From positions 1-64,000 of the forward strand of contig KZ111181.1 in NCBI GenBank assembly GCA_002077045.2: DNA of 64,000 nt, given 5' to 3'. Positions 42,505-53,982 of this stretch are shown here, one piece after another (the first letter of the stretch is position 1; each line of letters begins with the position of its first letter). Below the pieces are notes generated by a model that ran no database searches, was not told where the DNA came from, and saw nothing but the letters and a program-made list of their open reading frames with translations. This stretch comes from Rachicladosporium sp. CCFEE 5018 (lineage: Eukaryota > Ascomycota > Dothideomycetes > Cladosporiales > Cladosporiaceae). The position numbers and the translations under genes are program-made.

Positions 42505-43731
42505 AGTGTTTATGTGCGCTACCCAGGACATCGCTGTGGATGGGTGGGCAATCACATTGATCTCGCCCTCGAACTTGAGCTACGCGTCTACTGCACAGAC
42601 TGTGGGACTTACGGCGGGCAACTTCTTAAGCTACACTGTGTTCCTCGCGCTGAGCAGTCCCGACTTTGCCAACCGCTACTTCCGCGCTGTGCCAAGCAAT
42701 GTCGGCATCTTCACCCTGGACTCGTATCTGACTTTCTGGGGCTGGGCATACTTGGCTGTCACTGCTGGTCTGGCCATCTTGAAGCGCGAGGAGCGTACAA
42801 AGGAGAAGGACAGTATTCTCGATGTCTACAAGGTCATGGGTGGCATCCTCAAACTCCGCAACATTCAAATCTTTATCGTCATCCACCTGATCGCGAAGAT
42901 TGGCTTCCAAGCTAACGACGCTGTCACGAATCTCAAGCTACTGGACAAGGGCTTCAGCAAAGAGGACCTGGCGCTCACGGTGCTAATCGACTTTCCCTTC
43001 GAGATCGGTCTTGGCTACTACGCCGGCAAGTGGAGCGAGGAGTACACTGCCATTCGAGTCTGGTGCTGGGCGTTCGTTGGGCGGCTGATCGCGGCTGTGT
43101 TCGCGCAGCTAGTCGTCATGGCTTTCCCGGCTGGTGGTACGACAACTGGCTACTTGATGGTCGTGATCGTGGAGCACGTCTTTAGCACATTCATGAGTAC
43201 AATCATGTTTGTCGCGATCAGTGCGTTCCATGCGAAGATTGCGGATCCGGCGATTGGCGGGACGTACATGACGTTACTTGCTACGTGAGTGCTGAAATCT
43301 TTGCCGTGGCACATTTGCAATCACTGAAATCTTCACAGCGTCAGCAACCTCGGCGGCACATTCCCTCGCTTCTTTATTTTGAAGTTTGTCGATGCATTCA
43401 CAGTCGCTACTTGTACTCCTCCGAGTATATCTCCGGTGAAAGACTTGTTGAAGGGTGACCTGATCACGCAACCTTTCAGCTGTGTGCTGGAAGCCGAGAA
43501 GCATCGATGCTTGGCTGGCGGAGGGACTTGCGATATACAGCATGATGGTGGGTCCCGGTGTCCCGTGTCCGAGTCTTGGGGATGCAACGGCTAACGTGAC
43601 TCACAGGCTACTACTATGTCAACGTGCTATGCGTGATAATAGGAGTGATCACGTTCTGGAGCTTCATAAGACCGCAGGCTATGAAGCTACAGCAGCTGCC
43701 TCTCAGAGCTTGGCGAATATCTGATAGTTGA
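42405..43731 (+). CDS. Acetyl-CoA transporter (SLC33A1/AT-1 family), C-terminal part
   Basis: Continues the gene at 15695-16326. Exons are 42405-43284, 43339-43547 and 43607-43731, with introns of 54 bp (GTGAGT..CTTCACAG) and 59 bp (GTGGGT..ACTCACAG). Landmarks are ATQDIAVDGWAITLISPSNL, SYASTAQTVGLTAGNFLSYT, GFQANDAVTNLKLLDKGFSK, FEIGLGYYAGKWS and, after the first splice, TVSNLGGTFPRFFILKFVDA. After the second splice the last helix is YYYVNVLCVIIGVITFWSF. These are characteristic of the family (a ten- to twelve-helix ER membrane transporter). The Cys-containing loop between the last two helices is luminal in the animal protein. Phases across the 100-bp overlap and both introns sum to a whole number of codons. 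Confidence 0.92.
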
Positions 43732-44266
43732 CGTGAGATATAGATCATACAGTCTAAATGTGCAGCTCAACTCTTGCCCTCTGGGCTGTTATCGTAGTTG
43801 TATCCGCCACCATGACCAGGAGCACGCCTCTGGTCCTCGATGGCGTTCTCGTCGACATCCTCCGAGATTTGCAATGCAGCGGCAGCAGCAAAATCTCCCC
43901 CTCCCCAGTCGAGGGCCACAGGTCTTTGTTCCGGACCTGTCTAGGTCTGCATGAGCGCGATGCGAGAGCTAGTGATGGTCAAAACGAGCTCAGCCTTGCT
44001 CATGGCCGATTCATGCCAATACATGCGTTCGCAACACGCCAGCACTGTTACCGCATCTACATCAGTGTTTGTCTTGAAGAGACCAAGTTGGAGCCACAGC
44101 GGCGGAGGTAGTGCTTTGGAGTCTTTGTAGCGCGATTGAGTTTAAGCCCGGACTCCGATGCAGCAGCCGCGTGTCCTGTCAGGTGTGATGTTGCATCGAC
44201 AAGATGCACACCCAGCGTGCTACCGAAGATCAAAGAGCTCAGAACAACCAGCATTGGCCAAAACGC
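43732..44266. other. Intergenic between convergent genes, about 535 bp
   Basis: Downstream of the acetyl-CoA transporter and of the MFS gene. No feature recognised. Confidence 0.4.
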
Positions 44267-45980
44267 TCAACTTTCCTCCTCACTCCTAGCATCGCTCTTC
44301 TTGACCAGCCTGCCCTCCGCCTTCTCAGGCAGTAACCTCACACTAAAATTGAAAAGCACCGCGAACGCCACAATGAAAACCCACGCCAGATGCCCGTGCA
44401 AGATATGGTACCTTACACCGGTAGCGTATAGACTCGTAGCCGCAACGGGCGCCACAGCCCTAATCGCACTGTTAATCGTCAACGCGACTGCATTGAGCGT
44501 ACCCAAGCTCGTAGGCGAAGGCGAGATATCGTTGATGTTCAGCTGCACACAAGCGAACGACATCGCCACACCACTACCACCAACGATGGAGATGAGAGCT
44601 GTGGGCCAGAATAGTGCCTCGAGATGTGCTCGCAGCATTTCGTTCAGAAGCGGGTAGAGCGCCATGAAGACTGCCCAGCCGATGGCGCAAGTGCGGAGGA
44701 CAGTGCCGGTGGAGGTGCGGCGTTGGAGTGTGGGAAAAGCGAGAAGCATCCAGAGAGCTTGACTGCCACCTGCGAGGATGATCCATATGGAGATACGTTG
44801 AGGGCTGAAGCCGGTACCACCGAGCTCGATGGGGGTGTAGAGGAATACGGGGTTTACTGACGTGATGTTAGTGCCTTTTGAAGTTCGAATAGATACGTAG
44901 AGACTGACCTGCGGTGTAGCATAGCGCGAGGAATTGGCAGTGTCCGTATATGAGGAGAACGTAGCCAACTCCCGGCGCTCGGAGGAGTTCGCGTATAGTC
45001 ATAGGTGGTTCAGCAGGCCCGCTGCCTGCGACCTTGCCTTTCAATGTCTGAGATTGTGTCAGCATCCTAGGCTCGTTCGGAATACTGCAAGAAGGCAGTA
45101 CTGACCTCATTGAGCACGAAAAAGCCCACGACCGCGGTGCTAAGGCAGAAGACACCAGTCACGAAGCTTGGCAGAGCATAAGGATAGTCGATGAAGAACT
45201 GGACACGCTCAAAAATAGGGTACTGCTGAGATGCATTGGACAATCCTCCACCTATATTTTGCATAATCAGCCACGGCTTGACAGATGCATCCGTTCACAC
45301 GCAGCCTTACCGATCAACGGCCCAATGAAGATCCCCAGGTTCCTCGCAAACATGTACCAACTGAATGCCCTCGCCTGCGTATACTTCGTGCAATTCTCAC
45401 TCAGCATTGCTCGGATCGTCACTGAGCTACCAGCAAACAACCCAGCTACGCATCGAAACAGCACCATCTGCCACAGGTTCCTGCTCAATCCAAAAAGAGC
45501 ACTCGCCCCCGCTACACCCGTCAGCGAAAAGATCAGCACCGGTTTCCGGCCCAGGCGATCGGAGAGCCGACCATAGAAGATCATAAGCAACATCTGGACG
45601 AGCGAGAATAGCGCTTCAATGAGGCCGGTGAAAAAGCCGACGTTCTGTGGTTGCTGACCGCCAGTTTTCTCGACCATTTCCTGGATGTAAGGGAAGATTG
45701 AGAAGTAGGCTACGGGTTCGACGAGGGAGGCGTAGCAGAGGGCGAGGATTTGGCCGACGGGAAGGGGCGTGTCCTCGTCTTTGTCTGGTGGTGGCTCGTC
45801 TACTTGGCCGGTCTTTTTGTCGATGTTGCCGTTGAGGTGGCCATTGGGCTGGCCCTTGGGCTGGCCATTGGCTTCCGTGGCTTTGCCGCCAGCGGTGTCT
45901 GGGACTCCAAGGAGAGGAGTGACTTCGTCTACGCCTCCGACGTGGTCATTGCTGTTGGCTGGGTCTGCTGACTTCGCCAT
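44267..45980 (-). CDS. Major facilitator superfamily transporter (DHA1-like)
   Basis: Exons 45980-45311, 45251-45106, 45047-44909 and 44856-44267, separated by introns of 59, 58 and 52 bp, give 514 residues and about 12 membrane segments. A hydrophilic N-terminal tail (GQPKGQPNGHLNGN, then Asp/Pro/Lys-rich) precedes the first helix. The loop-2/3 MFS motif FYGRLSDRLGRKPVLIFSLT is clear, followed by RCVAGLFAGSSVTIRAMLSE and FARNLGIFIGPLIG. Fungal proteins of this branch are proton-driven exporters of drugs, metabolites or metal ligands; the substrate is not inferable. ATG 45980 was chosen because the upstream 18 codons lack an ATG. The C-terminus is a short charged tail (SDARSEEES). Confidence 0.88.
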
Positions 45981-46358
45981 GGTGGGTGCGAGCTTGTCAA
46001 CGTGATACCAAGAACTCCGTACTCCTACTGCCAATGCATATATCTGGTCTATGTCGATGCCAAGACCAAAGAATTACTTCACGGCGTTGTCAAAGGGGTA
46101 CTGGTCCAGTCTTGGGGCGCGAGGCAACATCACAACGCGTAGCTATCGCCCCTACAAACTTTGTTGTTGAGCCCTGTGGTGTCACTGGCTGTGTCAGCAG
46201 GCTTCCCAGTGAGGCAGGAGGTCAACCGTTCTTGCCATTGTGCAGGCTCGGTGTCTCGGCGGGACAATTTCCCGTGTACCGACTACTGCAACATTTTGTG
46301 TTCATGAGATCTCGCACAATCGTTCCGTAGGCTGAAGCCCGAAACTCAAGCTGCAAAA
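45981..46358. promoter_or_regulatory. Divergent intergenic region between the MFS gene and NOP6-like gene
   Basis: 378 bp between two divergent start codons. Both promoters are expected here; no specific element recognised. Confidence 0.4.
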
Positions 46359-47345
46359 ATGTCACATACCGAGGAGGCAATCGCCGATGTTGCTGTAGCG
46401 GGTACGGTGGACGGCGAAGGGAATGCGCAGTCGAGAAAGGAGAAGCGCGCACAGAGAGATGCAGAGCGAGCAGCAAAGACAAAGCGAGGAAAGAAGAGGA
46501 AGCTTGGAGACGAAGGCGACGCACCAGCCCTGCCAGCGGATAACGAGCTGGAGGAAGATTTTATAGCGCTGCCAAAGGTCGATGCGACAGAGGGTGCGGC
46601 CGGCGCAGCGACAGCTGCCAAGTCAAAGAAGAGGAAGCGTGAGGAACCGACTACGGGGACAGACGCACCAACAGTGGAAGCTGGCGCGACTACGAAGGTG
46701 CCCAAGAAGAGGCGCAAAAGGACTACCACCGATCCTGCGCCAACTGACGCTCCCACCGATACCACCACCGCAAAGCCCGCCAACCAACGCTTCATCGTCT
46801 TCCTTGGCAACCTCCCCTACACCACAACCGACGCCTCTCTAAACCTGCACTTCAAATCCCTCCAACCCTTCACCCTCCGCCACCGCACAGATCCCGCCAC
46901 GAAAAAGTCAAAAGGCTTCGCCTTCCTCGAGTTCGAAAACTACGACCGCATGAAAACCTGCCTGAAACTCTACCACCACTCCTACTTCGACCCCGAGAAT
47001 CCGGAGAAGAGCAAGCTAGTTGTTGAGGGAGAGCCGGAGCCAGAGCCCCAGGCAGCTGTGTATGGCGGGAAGCGGGGGAGGGCGAAGAAGGAGACGGGGA
47101 GGAAGATTAATGTGGAGTTAACTGTGGGTGGTGGTGGGAGTGGGAGTAGTGCGCGGAAGGAGAAGATTAAGGTGAAGAATGTGAGGTTGGAGGAGCAGAG
47201 GAGTAGGAGGGCGGAGCTGGAGAGGAAGGAGAGGGCGAAGAAGGAGGGGAAGGAGGGGCCAAAGCCGAAGGTGGTGGAGAAAGTTCCTGCGACGAAGGGA
47301 GCGGAGGGCATGCATCCTAGTCGGATGGCGATGATGGCGAAGTGA
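46359..47345 (+). CDS. NOP6: NOP6-like nucleolar RRM protein (ribosome biogenesis)
   Basis: An intronless 328-residue frame. The N-terminal 140 residues are Lys/Arg/Glu/Ala-rich with several nuclear or nucleolar basic clusters (RKEKRAQRDAERAAKTKRGK, KKRRKR). A single RRM follows: RFIVFLGNLPYTTTDASLNL (RNP2 region) and KKSKGFAFLEFENYDRM (RNP1). The C-terminal tail is again basic and coiled (KEKIKVKNVRLEEQRSRRAE, ending in MHPSRMAMMAK). This layout matches yeast Nop6, which binds the early 90S pre-ribosome near snR57 and aids 18S rRNA maturation. Confidence in the family is fair, since RRM proteins with basic tails are common. Confidence 0.8.
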   Translation: MSHTEEAIADVAVAGTVDGEGNAQSRKEKRAQRDAERAAKTKRGKKRKLGDEGDAPALPADNELEEDFIALPKVDATEGAAGAATAAKSKKRKREEPTTGTDAPTVEAGATTKVPKKRRKRTTTDPAPTDAPTDTTTAKPANQRFIVFLGNLPYTTTDASLNLHFKSLQPFTLRHRTDPATKKSKGFAFLEFENYDRMKTCLKLYHHSYFDPENPEKSKLVVEGEPEPEPQAAVYGGKRGRAKKETGRKINVELTVGGGGSGSSARKEKIKVKNVRLEEQRSRRAELERKERAKKEGKEGPKPKVVEKVPATKGAEGMHPSRMAMMAK

Positions 47346-47499
47346 TGATCTGCCTTCGTCTGTACAGCGTATCGGAATCGTGAGAAATTCAGCCAGGAGC
47401 CTTTGGTAATGCAATAATGACTTGTGGTATCATCCCGGTGTATGTGTACATCGCCCGCAATGCTGTGTATGGTACATGCTCGATCTGCAGCCTCACTTC

Positions 47500-47976
47500 T
47501 CAATCAAATCTGCGTCCAATTAGCGATGCTCTCGAAAAGTACGAAAAGCAAGACATACCCAGGCTGCTTCATCCTCACTATGTCGTTATTGTTGCCCTTC
47601 TGCTTGCCTTCCTTCCCGCCTTCGACCACTAATCGATCAAGCTGAAAGAATTGTGACACCACCGTTTGTCTCTGCAATCACTCGACTCGTCAGCGCTTCA
47701 CCCGCACCTGCACATCCTCCATACTCTCCATCAAGCCTTGCAGAAACTCGCCCATCGCTCCACCAAATCGCATCAACTCACCCTCAAAGTCTGCAACTCC
47801 TTGATCCCCTTCTGCATCAACTCCTGCACTCTCCGCTCCTCCTTCTCCCCAACATGTTCTCGGAATGCATCTCGTGTGCGTCGTTTGGCGTATTCGCGGA
47901 AATTGTATGAGGCGAATTGGCGGGATGTGCGAAGGAGGGATCGGTAGAGCGACAGGGCTTCGGAGGGGGCGGTCAT
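47500..47976 (-). CDS. ISD11: ISD11 (LYRM4), LYR-motif partner of the cysteine desulfurase Nfs1
   Basis: Three exons, 47976-47782, 47671-47559 and 47509-47500, encode 105 residues, typical of Isd11. Exon 1 begins MTAPSEALSLYRSLLRTSRQ with the LYR motif near the N-terminus and continues FASYNFREYAKRRTRDAFRE. Exon 2 contains QTVVSQFFQLDRLVVEGGKE, the family C-terminal signature. Isd11 stabilises and activates Nfs1 in mitochondrial Fe-S cluster assembly. The last intron (47510-47558, GTATGT, GCTAAT branch, CGCAG) leaves a final exon of only 10 nt. If it is not spliced, the frame reads 16 further codons to the same-region stop. The 3' end converges with the NOP6-like gene, 154 bp away. Confidence 0.9.
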
Positions 47977-48290
47977 CGAGTCTTTATACCAATGAGGAGT
48001 TCTGGGAGTGGAGAACCGCAGTATGCGACAGAGTATGGGTACATATAATTTGCACACGAGCAGCACGGCGATGTCATCCAGTGGAAGCGAGAGTAACGAT
48101 GCTCATGGAAACTTTGCCGAGCCGATAGGGCTGAGTGCTGCTCCATTGTCCCCAAACGCGCGACTGCCACCTGAAGTGAGATTGACTTACATTCAATCAT
48201 TCTCTGCGCAATAAACAGTAGTCGCGCGAGGAGTCTTGTAAACGTATCCAAGCAGGGCGGAACGAACAGACCCGATCCCGATCGCCCAAC
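47977..48290. promoter_or_regulatory. Divergent intergenic region between ISD11 and the acidic-protein gene
   Basis: 314 bp between divergent start codons at 47976 (minus) and 48291 (plus). No specific element recognised. Confidence 0.4.
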
Positions 48291-49883
48291 ATGGCACCCG
48301 TACACCCCCCCGTCCCCGACCCTCCCTCACATATTCTAACCTCAAACCCACAGTACCGCCCCGGCGGCCGTTCCGGTCGCTCCGGCCGTTCCCAAGCCGA
48401 CAACGACATCTTCGAAGGCCTGCCCGTCAAACAGTGGACGACACTCCCCTCACGCGTCTCCCTCGCGCCTCCGGTCTCCGAAGCCACCGCGGCCGCAGCG
48501 CAGGACAAATGGGCCGATCTGCCCATGCCACGGGATCATCAACTTCTGCTGCCGCATACGCAGGCTTTGCTAAGGATTGCGCGGAGTGGGAAGTTCGGCG
48601 CGAAGCGCAAAGCGCAGACTGATGGTGATGCTGATGGAGACGACTATGGTGATCGCGACGATGTAGCTGTGGTCGAGGAAGTTCAGTCTAAGGCCGCCGA
48701 CGTCGAAAGCCGTGGTTTCATAGCCAAGAAATGGCAGCCGACGCCTGAGGCTAGTCTGGTGCCCGAGCATCTGCACTGGGAGTTTCTGGCCAAACGCCGG
48801 AAAGGACTGCCTAGCTTCTACCACGGCCTCGCTACTGAAGTCGCGCCAAACGGTATGCCGCAGATTGCTAAGCGCAAGACGCGTGTGCAGCGCCTAGTCG
48901 ACATCGCCACAGGCGAGAGCGTGATTTACGAGGTCCTGGCACTGGAAGGCCAAGTCCTCGAGAACGAGCTCCCGCCCACCTCCGAGCTTGCTGCCACGCC
49001 CGTCGCTCCGGGCACCGTCATTGAAGGCCTCGGGACCGCGAACGATGAAGGGCTAATTGTTGTTGTTCCCGTGAATGCGCCTACGATTGCTAGGCGGATT
49101 AGAGCTCCGCCGAAGAAGAAAGGCGGCCCAGGACGAGGCAAGAAGCGCGTAACTTTCACGAACCCTGATGGCAGTACGTATACGACCATTGTGCCTAATG
49201 CTACGAAGATTGTCCCGGCAGCCGGACAGACTGTCAAGCACATTGCTAAAGGGGAGGCTGGCGGTAGGGAAGTTACCTTGGAGGAGGCGAGAGAGTTGAG
49301 TAAGGTTGTTGCTGAGAGTACGGGGACTGAGGGCGGAGGAATGGAGGTGGTGGAGGGTGGGGAGGGTGAAGGCGAGGGCGAAGGCGAGGGCGATGGAGAG
49401 GGAGAGGACGATGGAGATGATGACGGAGACGATGATGAAGAAGACGATGATGACGAGGAGGGCGACGAGGACGATGATCGCGAAGAAGGCGAGATCGCCG
49501 ACCCAGGGGACGTCAAGGCCGAGACTGAGAAGCCGGAAGCGACCACGGACGAAAAGCTACCCGACACAAACATGATTGAAGAAGACGCCGACGCAGAGAT
49601 GCAAGACGAGTCAGTTATTGAGCCACCGTTACGCGAAAAATCGAGCTCTCCGGACCTGCCACTCGCACAGACGGCGTCAAGTCACAGTCGACAGAACTCC
49701 ACGACCGTCAACCCAGTGGCAGAAGACAATCCGTCGGCGATGCCCGATGAAGTCGAAGCGGTGGACACCCAGCCTGAAGAAGCTGCGCTAGAAGAGAGCG
49801 TGACTGAGGCTCCAGCTGCAGATATCTTGGACGATGGTGAGGAGGACTTGCTGGGCAGTCTGGAGCGGGATCTCGAGGGCTAG
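48291..49883 (+). CDS. Acidic, probably nuclear protein of unknown function (530 aa)
   Basis: A single exon from ATG 48291. The N-terminal half is moderately ordered: KQWTTLPSRVSLAPPVSE, HLHWEFLAKRRKGLPSFYHG and QIAKRKTRVQRLVDIATGES followed by VIYEVLALEGQVLENELPP. A basic, AT-hook-like or nuclear-signal segment PPKKKGGPGRGKKRVTFTNP follows. The C-terminal third is extremely acidic, with a Gly-Glu repeat then Asp/Glu runs (bases 49360-49500, a GA-rich simple sequence), and a disordered Ser/Glu tail. This arrangement is common in chromatin-associated or histone-binding proteins, so a nuclear role is likely, but no named domain is recognised. The strong antisense Ser-rich frame over this stretch is a composition effect. 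Confidence 0.7.
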   Translation: MAPVHPPVPDPPSHILTSNPQYRPGGRSGRSGRSQADNDIFEGLPVKQWTTLPSRVSLAPPVSEATAAAAQDKWADLPMPRDHQLLLPHTQALLRIARSGKFGAKRKAQTDGDADGDDYGDRDDVAVVEEVQSKAADVESRGFIAKKWQPTPEASLVPEHLHWEFLAKRRKGLPSFYHGLATEVAPNGMPQIAKRKTRVQRLVDIATGESVIYEVLALEGQVLENELPPTSELAATPVAPGTVIEGLGTANDEGLIVVVPVNAPTIARRIRAPPKKKGGPGRGKKRVTFTNPDGSTYTTIVPNATKIVPAAGQTVKHIAKGEAGGREVTLEEARELSKVVAESTGTEGGGMEVVEGGEGEGEGEGEGDGEGEDDGDDDGDDDEEDDDDEEGDEDDDREEGEIADPGDVKAETEKPEATTDEKLPDTNMIEEDADAEMQDESVIEPPLREKSSSPDLPLAQTASSHSRQNSTTVNPVAEDNPSAMPDEVEAVDTQPEEAALEESVTEAPAADILDDGEEDLLGSLERDLEG

Positions 49884-50302
49884 AAGCCCACGAGGAGGTT
49901 TGCTGCGCAACGATCCAGACGCGCTGCTGAACTGATTGCGGCGCCCGTTGCTGCTCGGGTTCGAGGCAATGATTGCGAGGGACTATGTGACATGTGCCTG
50001 TAGTATTGGGCGGAAGAGGTGCACAGATTGCTGCTGGCTGTATTGATATTGTTCGAGGCCCGATGAGAGCCTATGAATATCTCCCTCTCGATGGCAGTTT
50101 CAGCACAGCTGCTGCAATCTAGCATGGATGGACTTGGTAATGTTGAATTATACATCTCGCATAGTGAAGCCCGTGCATGAGCTTATGTGTGGCGCTCAGC
50201 CACAGTACGCGAAGCTCGAGGCGACCACATACTTCCCATGCGCCAATCTCTCCCACCGCCTCCCCCAACTACACCTCCCCTCCTCACCTCCACCACCTCA
50301 AC
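49884..50302. other. Intergenic, about 420 bp
   Basis: Contains the promoter and pyrimidine-rich leader (about 50245-50300) of the Sla2 gene. No other feature. Confidence 0.4.
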
Positions 50303-53300
50303 ATGTCGTATCAACACAACGCCACCCGCAACGTCGACCTTACCAAGTCCGAGACCGAGCTCACCACAAACATCCGCAAAGCGACCTCCATCGAAGAGTC
50401 CGCGCCCAAGCGCAAGCATGTCCGACAATGCATAGTCTACACCTGGGACCACAAATCCAGCGCCAGCTTCTGGAACGGCATAAAAGTGCAACCCATCCAA
50501 GCCGACGAGATCCAGACCTTCAAAGCCCTCATTACAGTCCACAAAGTGCTGCAAGAAGGCCACCCCATAGCGTTGAAAGAAGCGCAGGCAAACGTGTCAT
50601 GGCTGGAAAGCTTGATGCGTGGGACGAGCGGCGGTGTGATGGGTAGCGACGGAGCGAGGGGCTATGGCCCGCTGATACAGGAGTACATCTTCTACCTCGT
50701 GTCGAAGCTGCAATTCCACCGCAACCACCCGGAGTTCAACGGCACGTTCGAGTACGAGGAGTACATTTCGCTGAAGTCTATCAATGACCCGAATGAGGGG
50801 TATGAGACAATCAGTGATCTCATGAACTTGCAGGACCAGATTGACAGCTTTCAGAAGCTGATATTTAGTCATTTCCGGAGTGGGACAAACAATGAGTGTA
50901 GGATTAGTGCGCTTGTGCCGCTTGTGCAGGAGAGCTATGGGATTTACAAATTCATTACTAGTATGCTGCGGGCTATGCATACGACGCTGGGGGACGATGA
51001 GGCGTTGAGTCCGTTAAGGGGGAGGTATGATGCGCAGCATTACAGGCTTGTGAGGTTCTACTACGAATGCTCAAATCTGCGGTACTTGACTTCGCTCATC
51101 ACTGTGCCGAAGCTGCCGCAGGACCCGCCGAACTTGCTGTCAGAGGACGAGAATGCGCCTGCGTTGCCTGCGAGACCGAGGAACGAGCCCGTGACAAAGC
51201 CGCGGGATACGCCACCTCCGAAGCAGGCCACGGACCCGGAGCCGATCAATGAGTTCTGGAAAAACGAGCAGGCTCGAGCACAGGATGAGTTCGCGGCGGA
51301 GCAGGCGAGGTTACAGGCACAGTGGGAAGAGTCGCAGCGACAACAACAGCAGCAGGCTCTGCAGGCACAGCGAGACTTTGAGGAGCAGCAGCGGTTGCAG
51401 GCGGAGCAGCAACGGTTGCAGTACGAGCAGTTGCAACGGCAGCAGTATGCAGATCAGACACAGGGCAGGATGGCGGAGCTAGAGCGAGAGAACTTGAATG
51501 CACGAGCGCAGTACGAGCGGGACCAGTTGATGCTGGAGCAATATGATCGACGGATGAAGGCGCTGGAAGGTGAGCTTGCACAGCTGAGCGCGACGTTCCA
51601 GCAACAAGGTTCAAGTAAGGACGAGCAGATCCGAGCGCTACAGGAGCAGGTCAATACGTGGCGGACGAAGTACGAGGCGCTGGCGAAGCTGTACAGTCAG
51701 CTACGGCATGAGCACTTGGAGCTACTGCAGAAGTTCAAGGGCGTGCAATTAAAGGCTGCGAGCGCGCAGGAGGCGATTGATCGGAGGGAGAAGCTTGAGC
51801 GAGAGCTCAAGACGAAGAATCTGGAGTTGGCGGACATGATCCGGGAGAGGGATCGAGCGTTGCATGACAAGGATCGGACGACTGGTGGGCATAGGGATGA
51901 GGTTGACAAGATCAAGAGAGAGTTGAGAATGGCACTGGATCGTGCTGATAACCTTGAGCGAGGCAAGGGCAATGAGCTGAGCGCGATGCTCTCGCGACAC
52001 AACCGCGAGATCGCAGATCTTGAAGAGGCACTACGGACGAAAACGCGATCCCTCGACGACGTGCAAATGCGCCTCGGCGAAGGCTCCTCAGATCTCGAAC
52101 GACAGCTCCGCGAGAAGGAAGAAGAACTGGAGATTTACAAGCAAGGGATGGACACCACCCTCCTCGAGCTCGCCGAGCTGCGAAACGGCAACGGCGAAAC
52201 CGACAAAGCCATGGACGAGCAGATCGACGTGATGCTGCTAGACAACATTCGCAAAATCACAGATATCATCGACTCGGTGCTGCAATCTGGCGTGCAGCGA
52301 GTGGACGACGCCCTGTACGAGCTGGACAGCAGTATGCAAGCCGGGAACCAGAACGCGAGCGGTCCTTACGTGCTATCTCAGATCGAGAAAGCGCAGTCGA
52401 GTGCTATGGAGTTCAGCACAGCATTCAACAACTTCATCGCCGATGGCCCGAACGCAACACACGCTGAAGTCATCAAAGCAGTACACACCTTCTCCGGCGC
52501 CATCGCAGACGTGCTATCGAATACGAAAGGTCTCACACGTTTCGCAGCAGATGACAAGAAAGCCGATCAGCTCATCGCATCCGCCCGTCGCAGCGCAAGC
52601 AGTACGGTCGACTTCTTCCGTGGCATCATGTCGTTCCGGCTCGTCGATTTGGAAGACTTGCAGAAGACCGACGTGGTGATCAATAAAAACAACGATGTCC
52701 AAATCGCGCTGAACAACCTTTCCAAGCTCGCCGACGCCATCGCGCCGAAGACGAAAGTCAACACCAATTCTGGCAACCTTGAAGAGCTCGTTGATCGCGA
52801 GATGACGAATGCCGCGAAATCGATTGAAGACGCTACGGAACGGCTGACGAAGCTGATGAACAAGAAGCGCGATCAGTATAGCTCGTACGAGCTCAAGGTC
52901 CACGATGCCATTCTGGAAGCCGCTATCTCGGTTACGGGCGCTATTGCGCAGTTGATCAAAGCTGCTACGGCTTCGCAGCAGGAGATAGTCGCGCAGGGAC
53001 GAGGGAACAGTATGAGCAAGACGGCGTTCTATAAAAAGAACAATCGCTGGACTGAGGGGCTGATCTCTGCCGCCAAAGCTGTCGCACGGTCTACGAATAC
53101 TCTGATCGAAACAGCCGACGGAGTAATCTCTGGCCGCAACAGTCCTGAACAGCTCATTGTCGCTTCTAATGACGTGGCAGCTAGCACTGCGCAGCTCGTC
53201 GCTGCGTCGAGGGTGAAGGCGAGCTTCATGAGCAAAACCCAGGAGCGGCTCGAGGAGGCTTCGAAGGCTGTTACAGGCGCGTGCAGGGGATTGGTCAGGC

Positions 53301-53562
53301 AGGTGCAGAGCATCATTGAGGAGGAGAGGAAGAGGGAAGATGGGGAGGAGGTCGATTATGGGGCCTTGGGAGGGCATGAGTTCAAGGTTCGGCAGATGGA
53401 GCAGCAGGTGAGTTTACTTCTTGGAGTGTGGTGTGGTCGGGTGAAGAGATGGTGTGCTGACTATGTGACTAGGTCGAGATTCTGCAGCTGGAGAATGCGC
53501 TGTCGAGTGCGCGGCATAAGCTGGGGGAGATGCGGAAGATCTCGTATCAGGAAGAGGACTAG
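50303..53562 (+). CDS. SLA2: Sla2/End4 (Hip1R-like) actin-binding endocytic adaptor
   Basis: Exon 1 (50303-53407) and exon 2 (53473-53562), joined across a 65-bp intron (GTGAGT..GACTAG), encode 1064 residues. The N-terminal ANTH domain is clear: ATSIEESAPKRKHVRQCIVY, FWNGIKVQPIQADEIQTFKA, TVHKVLQEGHPIALKEA and KLQFHRNHPEFNG. It binds PtdIns(4,5)P2 and clathrin-coat partners. A Pro-rich linker leads to a long Gln/Glu-rich coiled coil (about residues 310-650) for dimerisation and light-chain binding. The C-terminal I/LWEQ (THATCH) actin-binding module includes AAISVTGAIAQLIKAATASQ, KNNRWTEGLISAAKAVARST, ELIVASNDVAAST-type text (EQLIVASNDVAAST) and LENALSSARHKLGEMRK. It links endocytic coats to actin and is important for hyphal tip growth. 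No lesion is seen. Confidence 0.96.
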
Positions 53563-53982
53563 ACCGACACAGGCATCCTGGTCGGTCGACTGTCACTGCT
53601 ATGTATATAGAAGATCAATACAGCATTGCTCGTCGGCAATGCAACTCTCGCGTCCGGCACAGGCTGCCTGGTACCGAAATGTTGATTCTGCGGATGGCGA
53701 CAAGCGAAGTGTGGCAGCAGCTGTCATATCGCTTTCCTCGCATCGACATTCGAGTTGCCTACAGCCACGAGGCAAAGAAATATCGATACTACGTCGCTCA
53801 ATACTCGAAGGTAAAGGGTGGGCTCACCTACCGGCTTGGGTGCTTGTATGGGCGCAGCATGTGCACTATGTATGTAAGGAGCTCGCGTATCGAAGCAGAG
53901 AACGAGTAGGGAGCTGGCCGTGATCTGCTGCCTCCCGGCGCCCCACTCGCTATCGACCCGAGGGGGCACTTGCGCGCCCGTG
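53563..53982. other. Intergenic, about 420 bp
   Basis: Between the convergent ends of SLA2 and a BTB pseudogene. Nothing recognised. Confidence 0.4.

Noticed and set aside
48926..49573. Ser/Pro-rich minus-strand frame
   Set aside because: Reverse reading of Glu/Asp/Gly codons of the acidic protein; pure composition effect.
52514..53377. 287-codon minus-strand frame inside SLA2
   Set aside because: Antisense to the I/LWEQ domain; no conserved features.
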